DNA of 64,000 nucleotides from Strigamia acuminata (lineage: Eukaryota; Arthropoda; Chilopoda; Geophilomorpha; Linotaeniidae): NCBI GenBank assembly GCA_949358305.1, contig OX442324.1:9025601-9089600 (forward strand), read 5' to 3'. Shown here one piece after another: positions 21,741-32,501 of the stretch (position 1 is the stretch's first letter; each line of letters begins with the position of its first letter). Below the pieces are notes generated by a model. It did no database searches and was not told the DNA's origin. It worked only from the letters and a program-made list of their open reading frames with translations. Both the position numbers and the translations under genes were made by a program.

Positions 21741-22200
21741 TGTGAAAACTGACCGTTTTACAAGTGTTTGTTTTTTGCTATTTTTATAGTTTGCTTCACA
21801 TTCCCTTTAATGTGTCATTTTATTGCATTTATTTCGTTTTTATTTTGTGTTATCGATTTTAAATATCTGTATTTAATATCTGCATTATTGATTTGATTTT
21901 ATAATATTTAGTAATACTAACCTTTATTTTATATTTAGACATTAATTAAATATGTTAGATTTATTTTCTTATTTGGTTTGAGTTTGGCCTCAGCCCCCAA
22001 CTTTGGAATGTGGCTGGGGCAATAAAGTGAGGAGTGTTTGCTCCAATGGGAGCATGTGTTGTATATAGAAGGCAATAAAAACCAGTGTATATTTCATCTC
22101 CAAGCTGTGCAGTCGCATTTTTCTTGACTCTCTACACCATTTTTTGACATTTATATTTCATCACACCTTCAGAACAACAATTTTAATCACAGATTTTAAA
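21741..22200 (+). repeat. 5' LTR of BEL element R
   Basis: 460 bp, starts TGTGAAAACTG, ends ATTTTAAA just before the primer binding site. It lacks the usual terminal CA; the end is set by comparison with the 3' copy and the empty target. It contains AATAAA-like signals near 22022 and 22074. Confidence 0.88.
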
Positions 22201-22202
22201 TT

Positions 22203-22220
22203 TGGTGCCGAAACCCGGGA
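22203..22220 (+). other. primer binding site of BEL element R (Phe tRNA)
   Basis: TGGTGCCGAAACCCGGGA begins two bases after the LTR and is fully complementary to the 18-base 3' end, with CCA, of a eukaryotic phenylalanine tRNA. The identification is from my knowledge of tRNA-Phe ends. Confidence 0.8.
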
Positions 22221-22238
22221 ATACCCCACTATCAAAAA

Positions 22239-25200
22239 ATGGTTCGAAATTACGAGTTAAAAAGAAGAGCTTTCACTGCAGCAATTAGGGTTAGTGAAAC
22301 CCTGATAGGCACAGTGACTGAAAGCCTAGCCGGCGCGCAGACGGTCCCCAAGGACACACTCACCGTATGGAATGACCAACTTGATACAAAAATAGAGTGG
22401 GTGAAAAAGGCGTTTGAAATCGTTATGGACCTCGCCAAAACGGACACCGAAATCGACGAGAACACTGACGGAATGGACGCACTAGAAGACCGCCTTGTAA
22501 CAGTAAGAAATTCCATAAAAAATTACAACAATAGACATCATGCACCCGCTCCAATTCCGCCTCCCATCGCCGCCGCTGCACTCGTACACAACGCTCAATC
22601 AACAATCAAGAGAAAAGCGTTAGAAGTGCCGACATTTGATGGAAAAAGACCGGAAGACTGGACTAGTTTTTGGAAAACTTTTGGAGTGCAATATGGGGAC
22701 GATCCAACGTTGAATAATGAACATAAATTATTACATTTACGAAATTATTTAGTAGGAGAAGCCCTAGATGACATCCGTGCGCTCGAAATAACCGCGCAAA
22801 ATTATACCACCGCTATTGAACGACTTAAAAAGAAATATGGCGACAAAATCATCTTGGAAAACAAGTTTTTGAGTAATTTGACCGTTTTACCTGCAGTAAA
22901 GGACGATAAGGACTATCAAGGACTCCAAAAACTGCATAGATTTGTCGAAATTAATATCGAAAATTTAAACAATATAGGCGTGGTATTGGATGAATATAAA
23001 CGAACATTATTTCCAGCTTTAGCAGCAGCTCTACCGAGAAGCCTCATTCGCGAATACGATCGAATGAACAATGGTGAGCGATCTGTTGCATTATTAATGT
23101 CATGGTTACAGGAATTCGTCATAAAGGAGGCAAAATACGAAATGATGATTACCCAAGCGAAACCAACAAATCCGAATGCAAGGCCAAATCAATCGAATAA
23201 CTTGGAGAAACACTTGGACAAGAAGCAAAAATTCGATAAAAGGGGAAAATCTACTCGCGAAAGTTCATTGGCGGTGCTATCGGTGACTATAAAATTGTGT
23301 CAATTTTGCAACTCAAAACAGCATGATAGGAAAATTTGCCCACTAACCGGAGAGGAGCGTAGAGAAAAACTAAAATTGAAAAACATCTGCTTGAAGTGTT
23401 TAGGACGCGTACCTCACAAAACTGAAGACTGTAGGACAAAGATGAAATGTTATAGCTGCTAAGGGGAGCATCACACATATGTATGCATCGAGAAGGAACC
23501 CACCAAAGAAAACCAAAAAATCAGCCATGCGAGTGCAATAATAAACAAAAAGGAACCCGAATTCGAATTTCTAAAAATAGCAATGACAAATCTGCATGGG
23601 AAAAACGAATCAACGACTGGCATTGCTTTCTTTGATGGAGGCGCACAAAAAACATTTATTCGGACCGATATTTCAAGGAGACTCCAACTAAAACAGGTGG
23701 GCACTGAAAAATTAAACCTTGAAGTTTTTGCACAGGATCCGACGTCTGAAGTGTGTCGTCAAGTACGAGTCAGCTTGCAATCAACAATCGACGCGTCCCA
23801 AACGATAGAAATAATAGCGATCGAGTCAACAAAGATGACGTCAACTCCGACAGAAGTCCCAAATGACAAACTGATGCACAAATTAAAGAAGAAAAATATC
23901 AACGTGCATTACAGGCAAGCCGTACTGCACTCAGATAAAATTGCACTTCTCATTGGTACAGATAATTACTGGAAGCTAATGACACAACGTACAGAGGTCG
24001 TCGAGGACAATTTAATAGCAGTTGAAACGATGCTGGGATGGACACTGCATGGCCAAACAACAAATGGAGTTCAACTAATAGCAACCCCAACACACCGTGC
24101 AAACCAAATTTGAATCATCCCATCAAGCGACGAAATACTACGAAAATTTTGGGAATTGGAAGCCCTTGGCATCCAACATGAGTCCCTAAATCAACCTGAT
24201 GACAAAGAAGTTTTAGAAAAATTCCAAAACAGCATCAAATGGACGGGTGACCATTATCAAGTGGAGTTGCCATGGGTAGTCAACCCAACTGAACTCGAGG
24301 ATAACAGGCAAGTTGCAGAACAGAGATTTTTGAATTTAATACGTCGTTTTCGCAAGCAACCAGACCTATACCTCGAATATAAAAAAGTAATTGATGCACA
24401 GCTAGAACAAGGAATTGTAGAGACACTACAGCCAAGCGACACAACAGGCCCCATTTATTACATGCCCCATCGCCCAGTTGTGAAGGAAAATAGATTGACC
24501 ACTAAGCTTCGCATCGTGTTTGACGCATCCAGCCATAAAAGAGGCCAACTCTCATTAAATGACTGCCTTTCAAAGGGCATCAATTTTCTGCCCTCCATAA
24601 TATTTGTGTTGTTAGGATTTCAACTTCATGAGATTGCCATAGTGAGTGATATAGAGAAAGCTTTCCACATGATAGAGATTGCAGCAAAGGACAGAGATGT
24701 CACTCGCTTTTTGTGGATTGAAGAGGACTGGGACGGCATTGGCAAGGCAGTAATTCGTATATTACGCCAAACACGTGTGCTTTTTGGAGCAGCGCCCAGC
24801 CCATTTCTACTCAGCGCCACCATAAAGCATCACATAAAAAAATTCAAACATAAGTATCCATTAGCATTTGAACTCTTGAATAGATATCTTTTTATGGATG
24901 ACTTTATCACATCGCTAATCAATGAAATGAAAGCAATTGAAGTTTTTCAGCAATCAAGATGGATGTTGGGCAGCGCGGGAATGCAACTCATCAAATGGCA
25001 ATCAAATTCCAGCAACGTGAGAGAATTTTTTCGACAAGAAATTCCGTCCGACGCCCAGCTAACCGATGACGACAACACAAAAATACTTGGTCTGAAATGG
25101 AAACCCAAAATGGACACACTAGGGTTGGACGTGGAGAACTCAACAAACCAAAAGACCAAACAAATCACTAAAAGAGAGGTGATAAAAATTACCGCACAAA

Positions 25201-27446
25201 TATTCGATCCACTTGGATTTGCAAGCCCCTTCACGATCACAGCAAGAATATTTTTTCAATCACTATGGTTACGAAATCTGCCATGGGATGTACAACTGCC
25301 AGAAGAACTTGAAGTTACTTGGAAGAAATGGGCAAACCAAATAGACAGTTTATCAAAAATTGAAATCCCAAGATTTATGCATGGCAGTGACCCAAACAAT
25401 TATGAAATCCACATATTTAGTGATGCGAGCCCAAAAGCATATGGCGCTGTGGCATATTTAAAGAAGAAAGAAGTGTTTAACAATATTTTTTTTATTTTTT
25501 CCAGGGGTAAGGTCGCTCCAGTTAAGCAGCTAACATTGCCCAAATTAGAACTTATGGGTGCAATTGTGGCAGTTAAGATGGCAGAGCAAATTCGAGAGGT
25601 GATGGGAAATCCACCAATTCATTTCTGGACAGACTCACAAATCTGCCTCCACTGGATCACCAATACGGGAAAAAGAGCGCCTACATTCATCAACAACCGA
25701 GTCATCGAGATCCGAGAGAAGTCCAACATCGAAATGTGGCGACACATTGCTGGTGTGGACAACCCAGCAGACCGACTGACCCGAGGTTTGGACGCCGACG
25801 AACTCATCGCCGACCAACTCTGGTGGAGGGGACCAACTTGGCTGAAGGGAGATGAAGCGGAATGGCCAGACAGCAAAATAGAGTTCGCAGACAGCGAGGA
25901 CGAGCAGACCGAACCCGTCCATATCGAAGCGTCGCAGATGAACTGCATCGAAATTAATATTGCAAAATTTAGCTCTTTTCAGAAATTATATCGAGTTAGG
26001 GGATGGATCAACCGTTTCATTCACAACACTCGATGTGGAAAGCAAAAAGATAATCGTCAAGAAGGCCCGCTGACCGCAGACGAATTACAGCAGGCGCAAC
26101 TCGATTTGATCATCACTGCCCAACATCAATTTTACGGTGCGGAAATGAGGAGGTTGAGCGAACAAAAACCCCTGCCAACAGGATCCAAACTACGAAATTT
26201 GAATTTGTTTGTCGACCAACAGGGAGTACTTCGCTTAAAAACCAGACTGCAAAACTCACACGACTTCAACACCAGCATAAAACCAATTGTTTTGCCGCTT
26301 AAAGACATTTTGACTAATTTGATTTTGCTTTTTTGCCATTCGCGGGTCCTCCACTGCGGATTGACAGCCACACTAGCCTACTTTCGGGAAAAATATTGGA
26401 CTTCATCAGCTAGGAGGACTTTGAAATTGCTTTTGGCCAAATGTGTAACTTGCAAACGTGTGCAGGGAAGACTGATGTCAGAAGTACCAGGTCAACTCCC
26501 CTCAGACAGAATTTCGCGATGCCAACCATTTGCCGTGACAGGAGTAGACTTTGCGGGACCCATTCTCATCCGAGGAAGAAAGACAAAGGCATACATTGCC
26601 TTATTTACCTGTGCAACCATTAGAGCCGTGCATTTAGAATTAGTGCCTTCATTGAACACCGAGGATTTCGTCGGCGCGTTCGAACGATTTATTAGCCGTA
26701 GAGGGATTCCACACACCATCTACAGCGATAATGGCACGACATTCCGACGAACGGACTGAGAATTGGCTGTACTACTCATAGGATCTAAGGACCATGAACT
26801 GAAAAACTATTTTTCTGAAAAAGGGATAAATTGGAAATTTATTGTAGAACACGCTCCATGGTGGGGTGGATTTTGGGAGAGAATGGTCAAGACAGTGAAA
26901 AATTGTTTAAAAAAAATCATTGGAATGGCCTCACTCAATTTCTTCCAACTCGGGACGTTTCTCACACAAGTTGAAGCCGTAGTGAATGCACGTCCTATCA
27001 CCTACATTTATGAGACACCTGATGAGCCTCTTCCTCTCACACCAGCTCATTTTTTCATGGGCAAACGATTGACCACTCTGCCAGATTCTGCCCATTCAAC
27101 ATTGCAACCAACCCAAACTGAATTTGTTAAGCAGTGGAAACACCGTCAAAAAATTTTGATGGCCTTTTGGATGAGGTGGAGTTGTGAATACCTCGTGGAA
27201 CTTAAAACTCAATCCTCCCGTGCTAACAAAGTGGACATTTGTGTCAATGACGTCGTTTTGATCGAGGAATTGTTTAAACCTCGATTGAAGTGGAAGTTAG
27301 CTCGAGTAACCGATGTAGGATTGGGTCGAGATGGAAAGATTCGCTCTTGCGAGCTCATTACTAAAGATGGTACAAGAATGAGACGCCCAATTCAACGTCT
27401 TGTGAATTTGGAAGTGAATCCGTCCAATTCACCCGCGGGATTGTGA
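22239..27446 (+). pseudogene. BEL/Pao Gag-Pol polyprotein with three in-frame stops
   Basis: One frame of 1735 codons from ATG 22239, broken only by nonsense codons: TAA at 23460 (inside the second zinc knuckle), TGA at 24111 (after the protease) and TGA at 26757 (inside the integrase core). No frameshift is needed. In order: Pao-type Gag (VPTFDGKRPEDWTSFW), knuckles (CLKCLGRVPHKTEDC, CYSC), protease with FFDGGAQKTF, RT (LRIVFDASSHKRG; YLFMDD with both Asp), RNase H (FSDASPKAYGA; DNPADRLTRG), integrase zinc region (HSRVLHCG ... CVTCKR) and DDE core (GVDFAGP, YSDNGTTF, WERMVK). The final stop at 27444-27446 lies inside the first bases of the 3' LTR. Family assignment is secure. Confidence 0.94.
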
Positions 27447-27901
27447 AAACTGACCGTTTTACAAGTGTTTGTTTTTTGCTATTTTTATAGTTTGCTTCAC
27501 ATTCCCTTTAATGTGTCATTTTATTGCATTTTATTTCGTTTTTATTTTGTGTTATCGATTTTAAATATCTGTATTTAATATCTGCATTATTGATTTGATT
27601 TTATAATATTTAGTAATACTAACCTTTATTTTATATTTAGACATTAATTAAATATGTTAGATTTATTTTCTTATTTGGTTTGAGTTTGGCCTCAGCCCCC
27701 AACTTTGGAATGTGGCTGGGCAATAAAGTGAGGAGTGTTTGCTCCAATGGGAGCATGTGTTGTATATAGAAGGCAATAAAAACCAGTGTATATTTCATCT
27801 CCAAGCTGTGCAGTCGCATTTTTCTTGACTCTCTACACCATTTTTTGACATTTATATTTCATCACACCTTCAGAACAACAATTTTAATCACAGATTTTAA
27901 A
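27442..27901 (+). repeat. 3' LTR of BEL element R
   Basis: 460 bp, near-identical to 21741-22200 apart from one extra T near 27533 and one missing G near 27720. The polyprotein stop codon overlaps its first five bases. B gag resumes after it at the TTTCC target copy. Confidence 0.9.
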
Positions 27902-28549
27902 TTTCCAAAGACATTGGATCAACTAACATCTCAACTTGGATTACTGGAAGCTCATGCATTCAGTGAGGACCCTGCAGAAGTTTTACTAACCCTACTGCAA
28001 AAAGCTGTTGATACAACAGGCGAGGTGAAACCAAGCTTGTTAGTTGAACCGAGCGACGTCAATAAAACCAAAGACGAGTTGTTAGCAGAGGTCAAAGTGC
28101 TAAGACAACAGCAGCAGTTTGGGGAAGTTCAATATGCAGAGGTTACTCCTGTCTTCTTCCAAAATCAATGGTACACACCACATCCAAACCAGGCCCAGTT
28201 CTACAATAGAGGTAACTTTAGAGGACGATCTGGACAACAACGTGGATGGTGGAATAACAATAATTGGAACCAAGGAAGAGGATGGAACAATAATAGAGGT
28301 CAAAATAGAGGCAATTGGAATAAGCAGTGGAATCCACCACAACAGCAGTGGAATCCACCACAACAGCAGTGGAATCCACCACAACAGCAATGGAATCCAC
28401 CACAAGAACAAAGACAACAGGGGAACCCGAACAACCAAGGCCATCCACAAAATCCAAATTATAAAGGTAAAAATTTCATTGAAAATTACCGAGGCCGAGG
28501 AAATCGAGGAGCCCCACGTGGTGGACCACCTAATCCATCGGGAAACTAG
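27902..28549 (+). pseudogene. gypsy element B gag, C-terminal piece (first copy)
   Basis: Resumes gag after BEL R (PKTLDQLTSQLGLLEAHAF). The tail is nucleocapsid-like: rich in Asn, Gly, Arg, Trp and Gln, with no CCHC knuckle, RG-type motifs (GRGNRGAPRGG) and an 18-bp tandem repeat encoding QQWNPP four times (about 28326-28404). It ends at TAG 28547, with the slippery heptamer G GGA AAC immediately before it. Confidence 0.85.
28540..28546 (+). promoter_or_regulatory. -1 frameshift heptamer G GGA AAC at end of B gag (first copy)
   Basis: In gag frame the codons are TCG GGA AAC TAG. A -1 slip gives GGG AAA CTA GAA and continues into the protease frame, which is open from here to 28999. The second copy has the same site at 34383-34389. 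GGGAAAC is a known retroviral slippery sequence (for example in FIV). Confidence 0.7.
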
Positions 28550-29000
28550 AATGGCCACAAAGACGGAAAAACAAGAAGAAATTCAAAAAGAGAAAATTAG
28601 AAATCATCGAGTTGAACGCCATGGATGAACTTTTGCAGATTCCAGTAGTATTAAATGGTATGGAAATCACTGGTGTCTTGGATTCTGGAGATTTTCGTAA
28701 CATCATTAGTGAAGATTTGGTGAGAACTCTGCAGCTCAAATATCAACCCTGTCCACGTGTTCGATTGAGAGTTGTGGATAGCTCATTGATAATTCCAGAA
28801 GGAAAAACCAGGATAACCATTGACGTTGGACAACAACAACACACCATCGACGTATTGATCGTTAATGGATTTGGCCGCCATTTACTGCTGGGAGATAATT
28901 TCTTAAGATCTGCAAGGTGCCAACTCGATTATGACCAACAAAAGATCTTTGTAGGCCCAAAAAATGAACAACAAGAAGTTTTTCCAATGTCTAAGAATTA
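28547..29000 (+). pseudogene. gypsy element B protease, first copy, cut by the duplication junction
   Basis: In the -1 frame after the slip site: a basic linker, then an aspartic protease (MDELLQIPVVLNGMEITG; active site VLDSGDF; GFGRHLLLGDNFL). It stops after FPMSKN because the sequence switches back into gag at 28994-29000. It is therefore an isolated protease fragment without RT. Confidence 0.85.
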
Positions 29001-29721
29001 AACATCTATCAATTGTGCTGAAATCTTCCGCATCATCGTGGTATTTAGATCAACTTCCACTACATCCGACTAGAACTTGGATTCAATGGAAAGATGCGTT
29101 GAAAACAAAATTTAGACGACAGATAACAACAATTTTGTCGAAATTACAGGCAATGCAGCACAAGGATGGAACAGCTTTGGAACATATGCAGAAAATATTA
29201 GAATGCTTTTTTGCGAGACCATCGTTCACTGAAGAACAAAAGATATTTCATGTGTTCCAGGGACTCAAAAAGGTGACTAGAGACAAATTGGTAGTCAACT
29301 TTCCAAAGACATTGGATCAATTAACATTGCAACTTGGATTACTGGAAGCTCATGCATTCAGTGAGGACCCTGCAGAAGTTTTACTAACCCTACTGCAAAA
29401 AGCTGTTGATACAACAGGCGAGGTGAAACCAAGTTTGTTGGTAGAACCGAGCGACGTCAATAAAACAAAAGACGAGTTGTTAGCAGAGGTCAAAGTGCTA
29501 AGACAACAGCAGCAGTTTGGGGGTGTTCAATATGCAGAGGTCACTCCAATCTTCTACCAAAATCAATGGTATACACCACATCCAAACCAGGGCCAGTTCT
29601 ACAATAGAGGAAACTTTAGAGGACGACCCGGACAACAACGTGGATGGTGGAACAATAATAATTGGAATAACCAAGGTAGAGGATGGAACAACAATAGAGG
29701 TCAAAATAGAGGTAATTGGAA
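29001..29721 (+). pseudogene. gypsy element B gag, duplicated second copy (left of Merlin)
   Basis: Starts inside gag (KHLSIVLKSSASSWY) at the duplication junction and repeats the gag sequence of 21431-21740 plus 27902-28320, without the BEL insertion. It is cut at 29721 by Merlin S inside GNW; the gag tail resumes at 34170. The frame is open throughout but has no start codon of its own. Confidence 0.88.
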
Positions 29722-29839
29722 GGAACAATTTTACTTTATGGGCACCCTCTCAGATCATCTCCAAAATTTGGTTCTAGGGGTAACCAAGTGTGGGAAAACG
29801 AATGGCGTTGACGGTTTTGGGGGCAAACGAAAACGGAAG
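29722..29839 (+). repeat. left terminal inverted repeat of Merlin S
   Basis: 118 bp. Inverted match to 34044-34161 with a handful of mismatches, including the outer GGAACA versus GGTATA. A 20-bp direct repeat (CATTGTTATGCACGTGC) further inside is shared by both ends (about 29931 and 33876). Confidence 0.92.
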
Positions 29840-30088
29840 TAGAAAACAGCAGTTTAATGACCAGCGATTAACGCTTTCACATTTTTAAAATGTTAATTTG
29901 ATTGTTAGCAGCCAGTCATTTTCTCCCAGCATTGTTATGCACGTGCGCTCTGATTGTCAGCCATCTTTGTTTTTGCATCAGTTTTACACCTGATTTCACG
30001 TAATAAACACGTTTCATTTCACTCAACGATTCGTCCTTTTTTCATCATCCTCGCACCTAAAAGAAGTGTCCATTTCACCCCTGGTTCG
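29840..30088 (+). other. Merlin S 5' subterminal region
   Basis: Non-coding sequence between the left inverted repeat and LTR element T. Presumably it includes the transposase promoter; no specific site was recognised. Confidence 0.5.
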
Positions 30089-30408
30089 TGTTGAATCCGG
30101 AGTTAATTAAAATCGAGTCTGTTGCACAACTAAATATCGTGTTTATTTGCCACTTGATCACAATTATACTTGCGTATTAAATACACTGATTTTGACAGTT
30201 CTGTTCGTTCGCTTTCTCGCTTATAAATTGCTACGTGTTTACATTTCGAGTTCGTTTGTAATTCTAAATTCTTACAATTCCACATATTATTATAACACGT
30301 TTCATTCTTATGTTACAATCAAAGACTCTTATGCATAACTTTGATTATTCTATACAATGACGGAATTTATAGATGGTTTTTACAATTAACTCGGTTCAAT
30401 ATCCAACA
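30089..30408 (-). repeat. 3' LTR of element T
   Basis: 320 bp, nearly identical to 32077-32396 (one visible T/C difference near 30120). Termini TGTT ... AACA. Confidence 0.93.
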
Positions 30409-30462
30409 TCTCCCCAGACATTTGACACATTTCAAATTTCTTTACGAATACGACGACGCCAC

Positions 30463-30536
30463 TTAGCCGTGCTGGACATCGGGTATGGTTGATAAGCTTT
30501 CGTTGATGCAATTGTTGTTGTTGTTATAGCTGATGC

Positions 30537-30588
<52 letters not shown>

Positions 30589-31893
30589 CTCCGTGTTTGC
30601 TTCAGGCATCCAATTAATTGGTATCCTACGTTGATTGAACGACGTTGCTTCGTTCACAGGACGTTGTCCAAGCTCGCGTTGTTGCGTATTGATACTCCGC
30701 ATGCATACCCTCGCTAGGTGGCTGACGCCGCCACACGAGCAGCGTTTGGCCTTGATAAATGGGCATCGCACGTCCTTGTGGTCACCACCACAACGTATGC
30801 ATTTTCCTGCCAATTGGTCAACTGTCACCGATGGACACCCATCAGTGCAAACAGGGCCAGATACGTCAGCGAATCTCCTGGACCTCCCTCTTCCCGGGGG
30901 GAAAAAACCTCTGCCACGACCGGGATCAAAGGGATATTGTCTGGAGTTTGCATCGACTTGATAAACGCCCGCCGACACCACTTGCGATGACCTCTGCAGA
31001 TCCGCAGAAGCCGAACCAAGCTCAGTGTTGCGTACTTTCTTGTAAATTAATTGCAGTTGTGTTTCCTTGTAATGGTCTAATCCCAATACCAACTCATGGA
31101 CCTCTTCGCCGAGACTTCCTTCGTTTATTTTCATCTGCGTGACAATTTCCTTCATCTTGTTCTCCAAGTCTGCATCTTGGTTGATATTTTCAATCAATTT
31201 TCTCTGCAATTCGCTCATCTCATTATCATATTCGTTTTTTACTTTCTCCGTTTCTATTTGCTTCTGCTCAAGCTTCGTCTGCATGGCTTGAAGTGTTGAA
31301 TGCATTTGGATTTCCACATGTTTCGTTTCAAAACTCCGTTCTTGTTGTAATGTTTCTAGCTGACCACTCTTAAACTTCATTTGAATCTCGAGGTCTTGTA
31401 CTTTGGCTTGGTGTATTTTACGTTCTGCATCCAATTTGCTCAGCAACTTGGGCGCGTCTTTGATGCACGATTCCTCTATTCTGTGTTGCTCGTCTTGGAA
31501 TTTCATCGCGTCGCCCATCAAATTGTTGGTCAAGCTTCGTTTCTCTTTGGCGTGTTCCTGCATGTCTTTGCGGATGGTTTTCATCCGTTTGTCCGTCAAT
31601 TCCTTCTCGTTGCTCGAATCCACGTCCTGCTCGCGTTTCAAACTCTTTTTCGGTTGCGCCAGGCAGTTCGTGTTGTTGTTTTTGAATCCTTCAACGAGCG
31701 CCACGAGGAATTTCGTTCGTTCGCGTTGCACCATTCGGTTGTGTTCGGTGAAAACCTGCGCAATTTCCGCGAGCAGTTGGTCCCGTTCTAATTGGATTTG
31801 CAGGACAAGTTCGTTGCGCTTGCGGTTAAGCATGTCGTCCAGTTTTTTACGCTTGGAGTCCATAAACGAATTGGGTTCAATCGTGGCCACCAT
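30463..31893 (-). CDS. Gag-like coiled-coil zinc-knuckle protein of element T
   Basis: 476 codons from ATG 31893. Residues ~15-280 are highly charged with heptad-like spacing (DDMLNRKRNELVLQIQLERDQ; QQERSFETKHVEIQ), strongly suggesting a long coiled coil. A Gly/Arg/Pro-rich stretch follows (DPGRGRGFFPPGRGRSRRF), then two zinc-knuckle-like motifs, CIRCGGDHKDVRC (CX2CX3HX4C) and CSCGGVSHLARVC (CX1CX4HX4C), and a poly-Asn tract encoded by an AAC repeat (about 30536-30590). Nucleic-acid binding and self-assembly would fit a Gag, but it resembles neither the copia UBN2 nor the gypsy capsid proteins here. The frame is intact; I do not recognise a named family. Confidence 0.8.
30536..30590 (+). repeat. 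(GTT)n microsatellite
   Basis: Nearly perfect trinucleotide repeat inside the T gag gene, encoding the poly-Asn run on the minus strand. It is likely to vary in length between copies. Confidence 0.95.
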
Positions 31894-32076
31894 TTTTGCT
31901 CGTTCGTAATTTGATTCGTTTGTTGCTTTGGTCAGCTATAGATGCAAAGAGTAGTACATCAGTTTCGAATATTAAACGCAATTAAATTAAAATTGATACA
32001 TATCTCGACCAAAAACGAGCTTCGATGCGGCCCGTGAGTTCGTCCTCAATCGAACGTGTTCGACTCGTCGCCAACT

Positions 32077-32396
32077 TGTTGAATCCGGAGTTAATTAAAA
32101 TCGAGTCCGTTGCACAACTAAATATCGTGTTTATTTGCCACTTGATCACAATTATACTTGCGTATTAAATACACTGATTTTGACAGTTCTGTTCGTTCGC
32201 TTTCTCGCTTATAAATTGCTACGTGTTTACATTTCGAGTTCGTTTGTAATTCTAAATTCTTACAATTCCACATATTATTATAACACGTTTCATTCTTATG
32301 TTACAATCAAAGACTCTTATGCATAACTTTGATTATTCTATACAATGACGGAATTTATAGATGGTTTTTACAATTAACTCGGTTCAATATCCAACA
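32077..32396 (-). repeat. 5' LTR of element T
   Basis: 320 bp, followed on the plus strand by the GTTCG target duplication. On the minus strand the internal side begins AGTTGGCGACGAG; TGGCGACGAG matches the acceptor end of a Ser(GCT)-type tRNA for about 10 bases, a tentative PBS. Confidence 0.9.
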
Positions 32397-32501
32397 GTTC
32401 GTACCATCGTTTTTCTACCTTAGTTTTAGGGTTCCCTAATCTACACGAAACCACTTCACTGAACCCAACCTCCGGTTGTACATCTGTTCAAACCAAACAA
32501 A

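Larger units (their letters stand above)
21741..27901 (+). mobile_element. BEL/Pao retrotransposon R, inactive
   Basis: 6161 bp with 460-bp LTRs, inserted into the gag of gypsy B. The TSD is TTTCC (21736-21740 and 27902-27906). The duplicated gag at 29296-29310 preserves the uninterrupted target, which supports both the insertion point and the TSD. LTRs differ by two single-base indels that I can see, so it is moderately young, but the ORF carries three in-frame stops. Confidence 0.94.
30089..32396 (-). mobile_element. gag-only LTR retrotransposon T (non-autonomous)
   Basis: 2308 bp with 320-bp LTRs (TGTTGAATCC ... ATCCAACA) and a 5-bp TSD GTTCG (30084-30088 and 32397-32401). On the minus strand, the PPT TCTGGGGAGA lies before the 3' LTR and a PBS-like TTGGCGACGAG lies two bases after the 5' LTR. 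It contains one ORF and no protease, RT or integrase, so it must move using another element's enzymes. It sits in the 5' region of Merlin S, upstream of the transposase. Confidence 0.9.

Noticed and set aside
28326-28404. 18-bp repeats as a CRISPR-like array
   Set aside because: The repeats are contiguous without spacers and encode QQWNPP in gag; this is a eukaryotic transposon locus.
28119-28628. 169-codon plus-strand ORF overlapping B gag
   Set aside because: It is an alternate-frame shadow of the repetitive Gln/Asn/Pro gag tail, not an independent gene.
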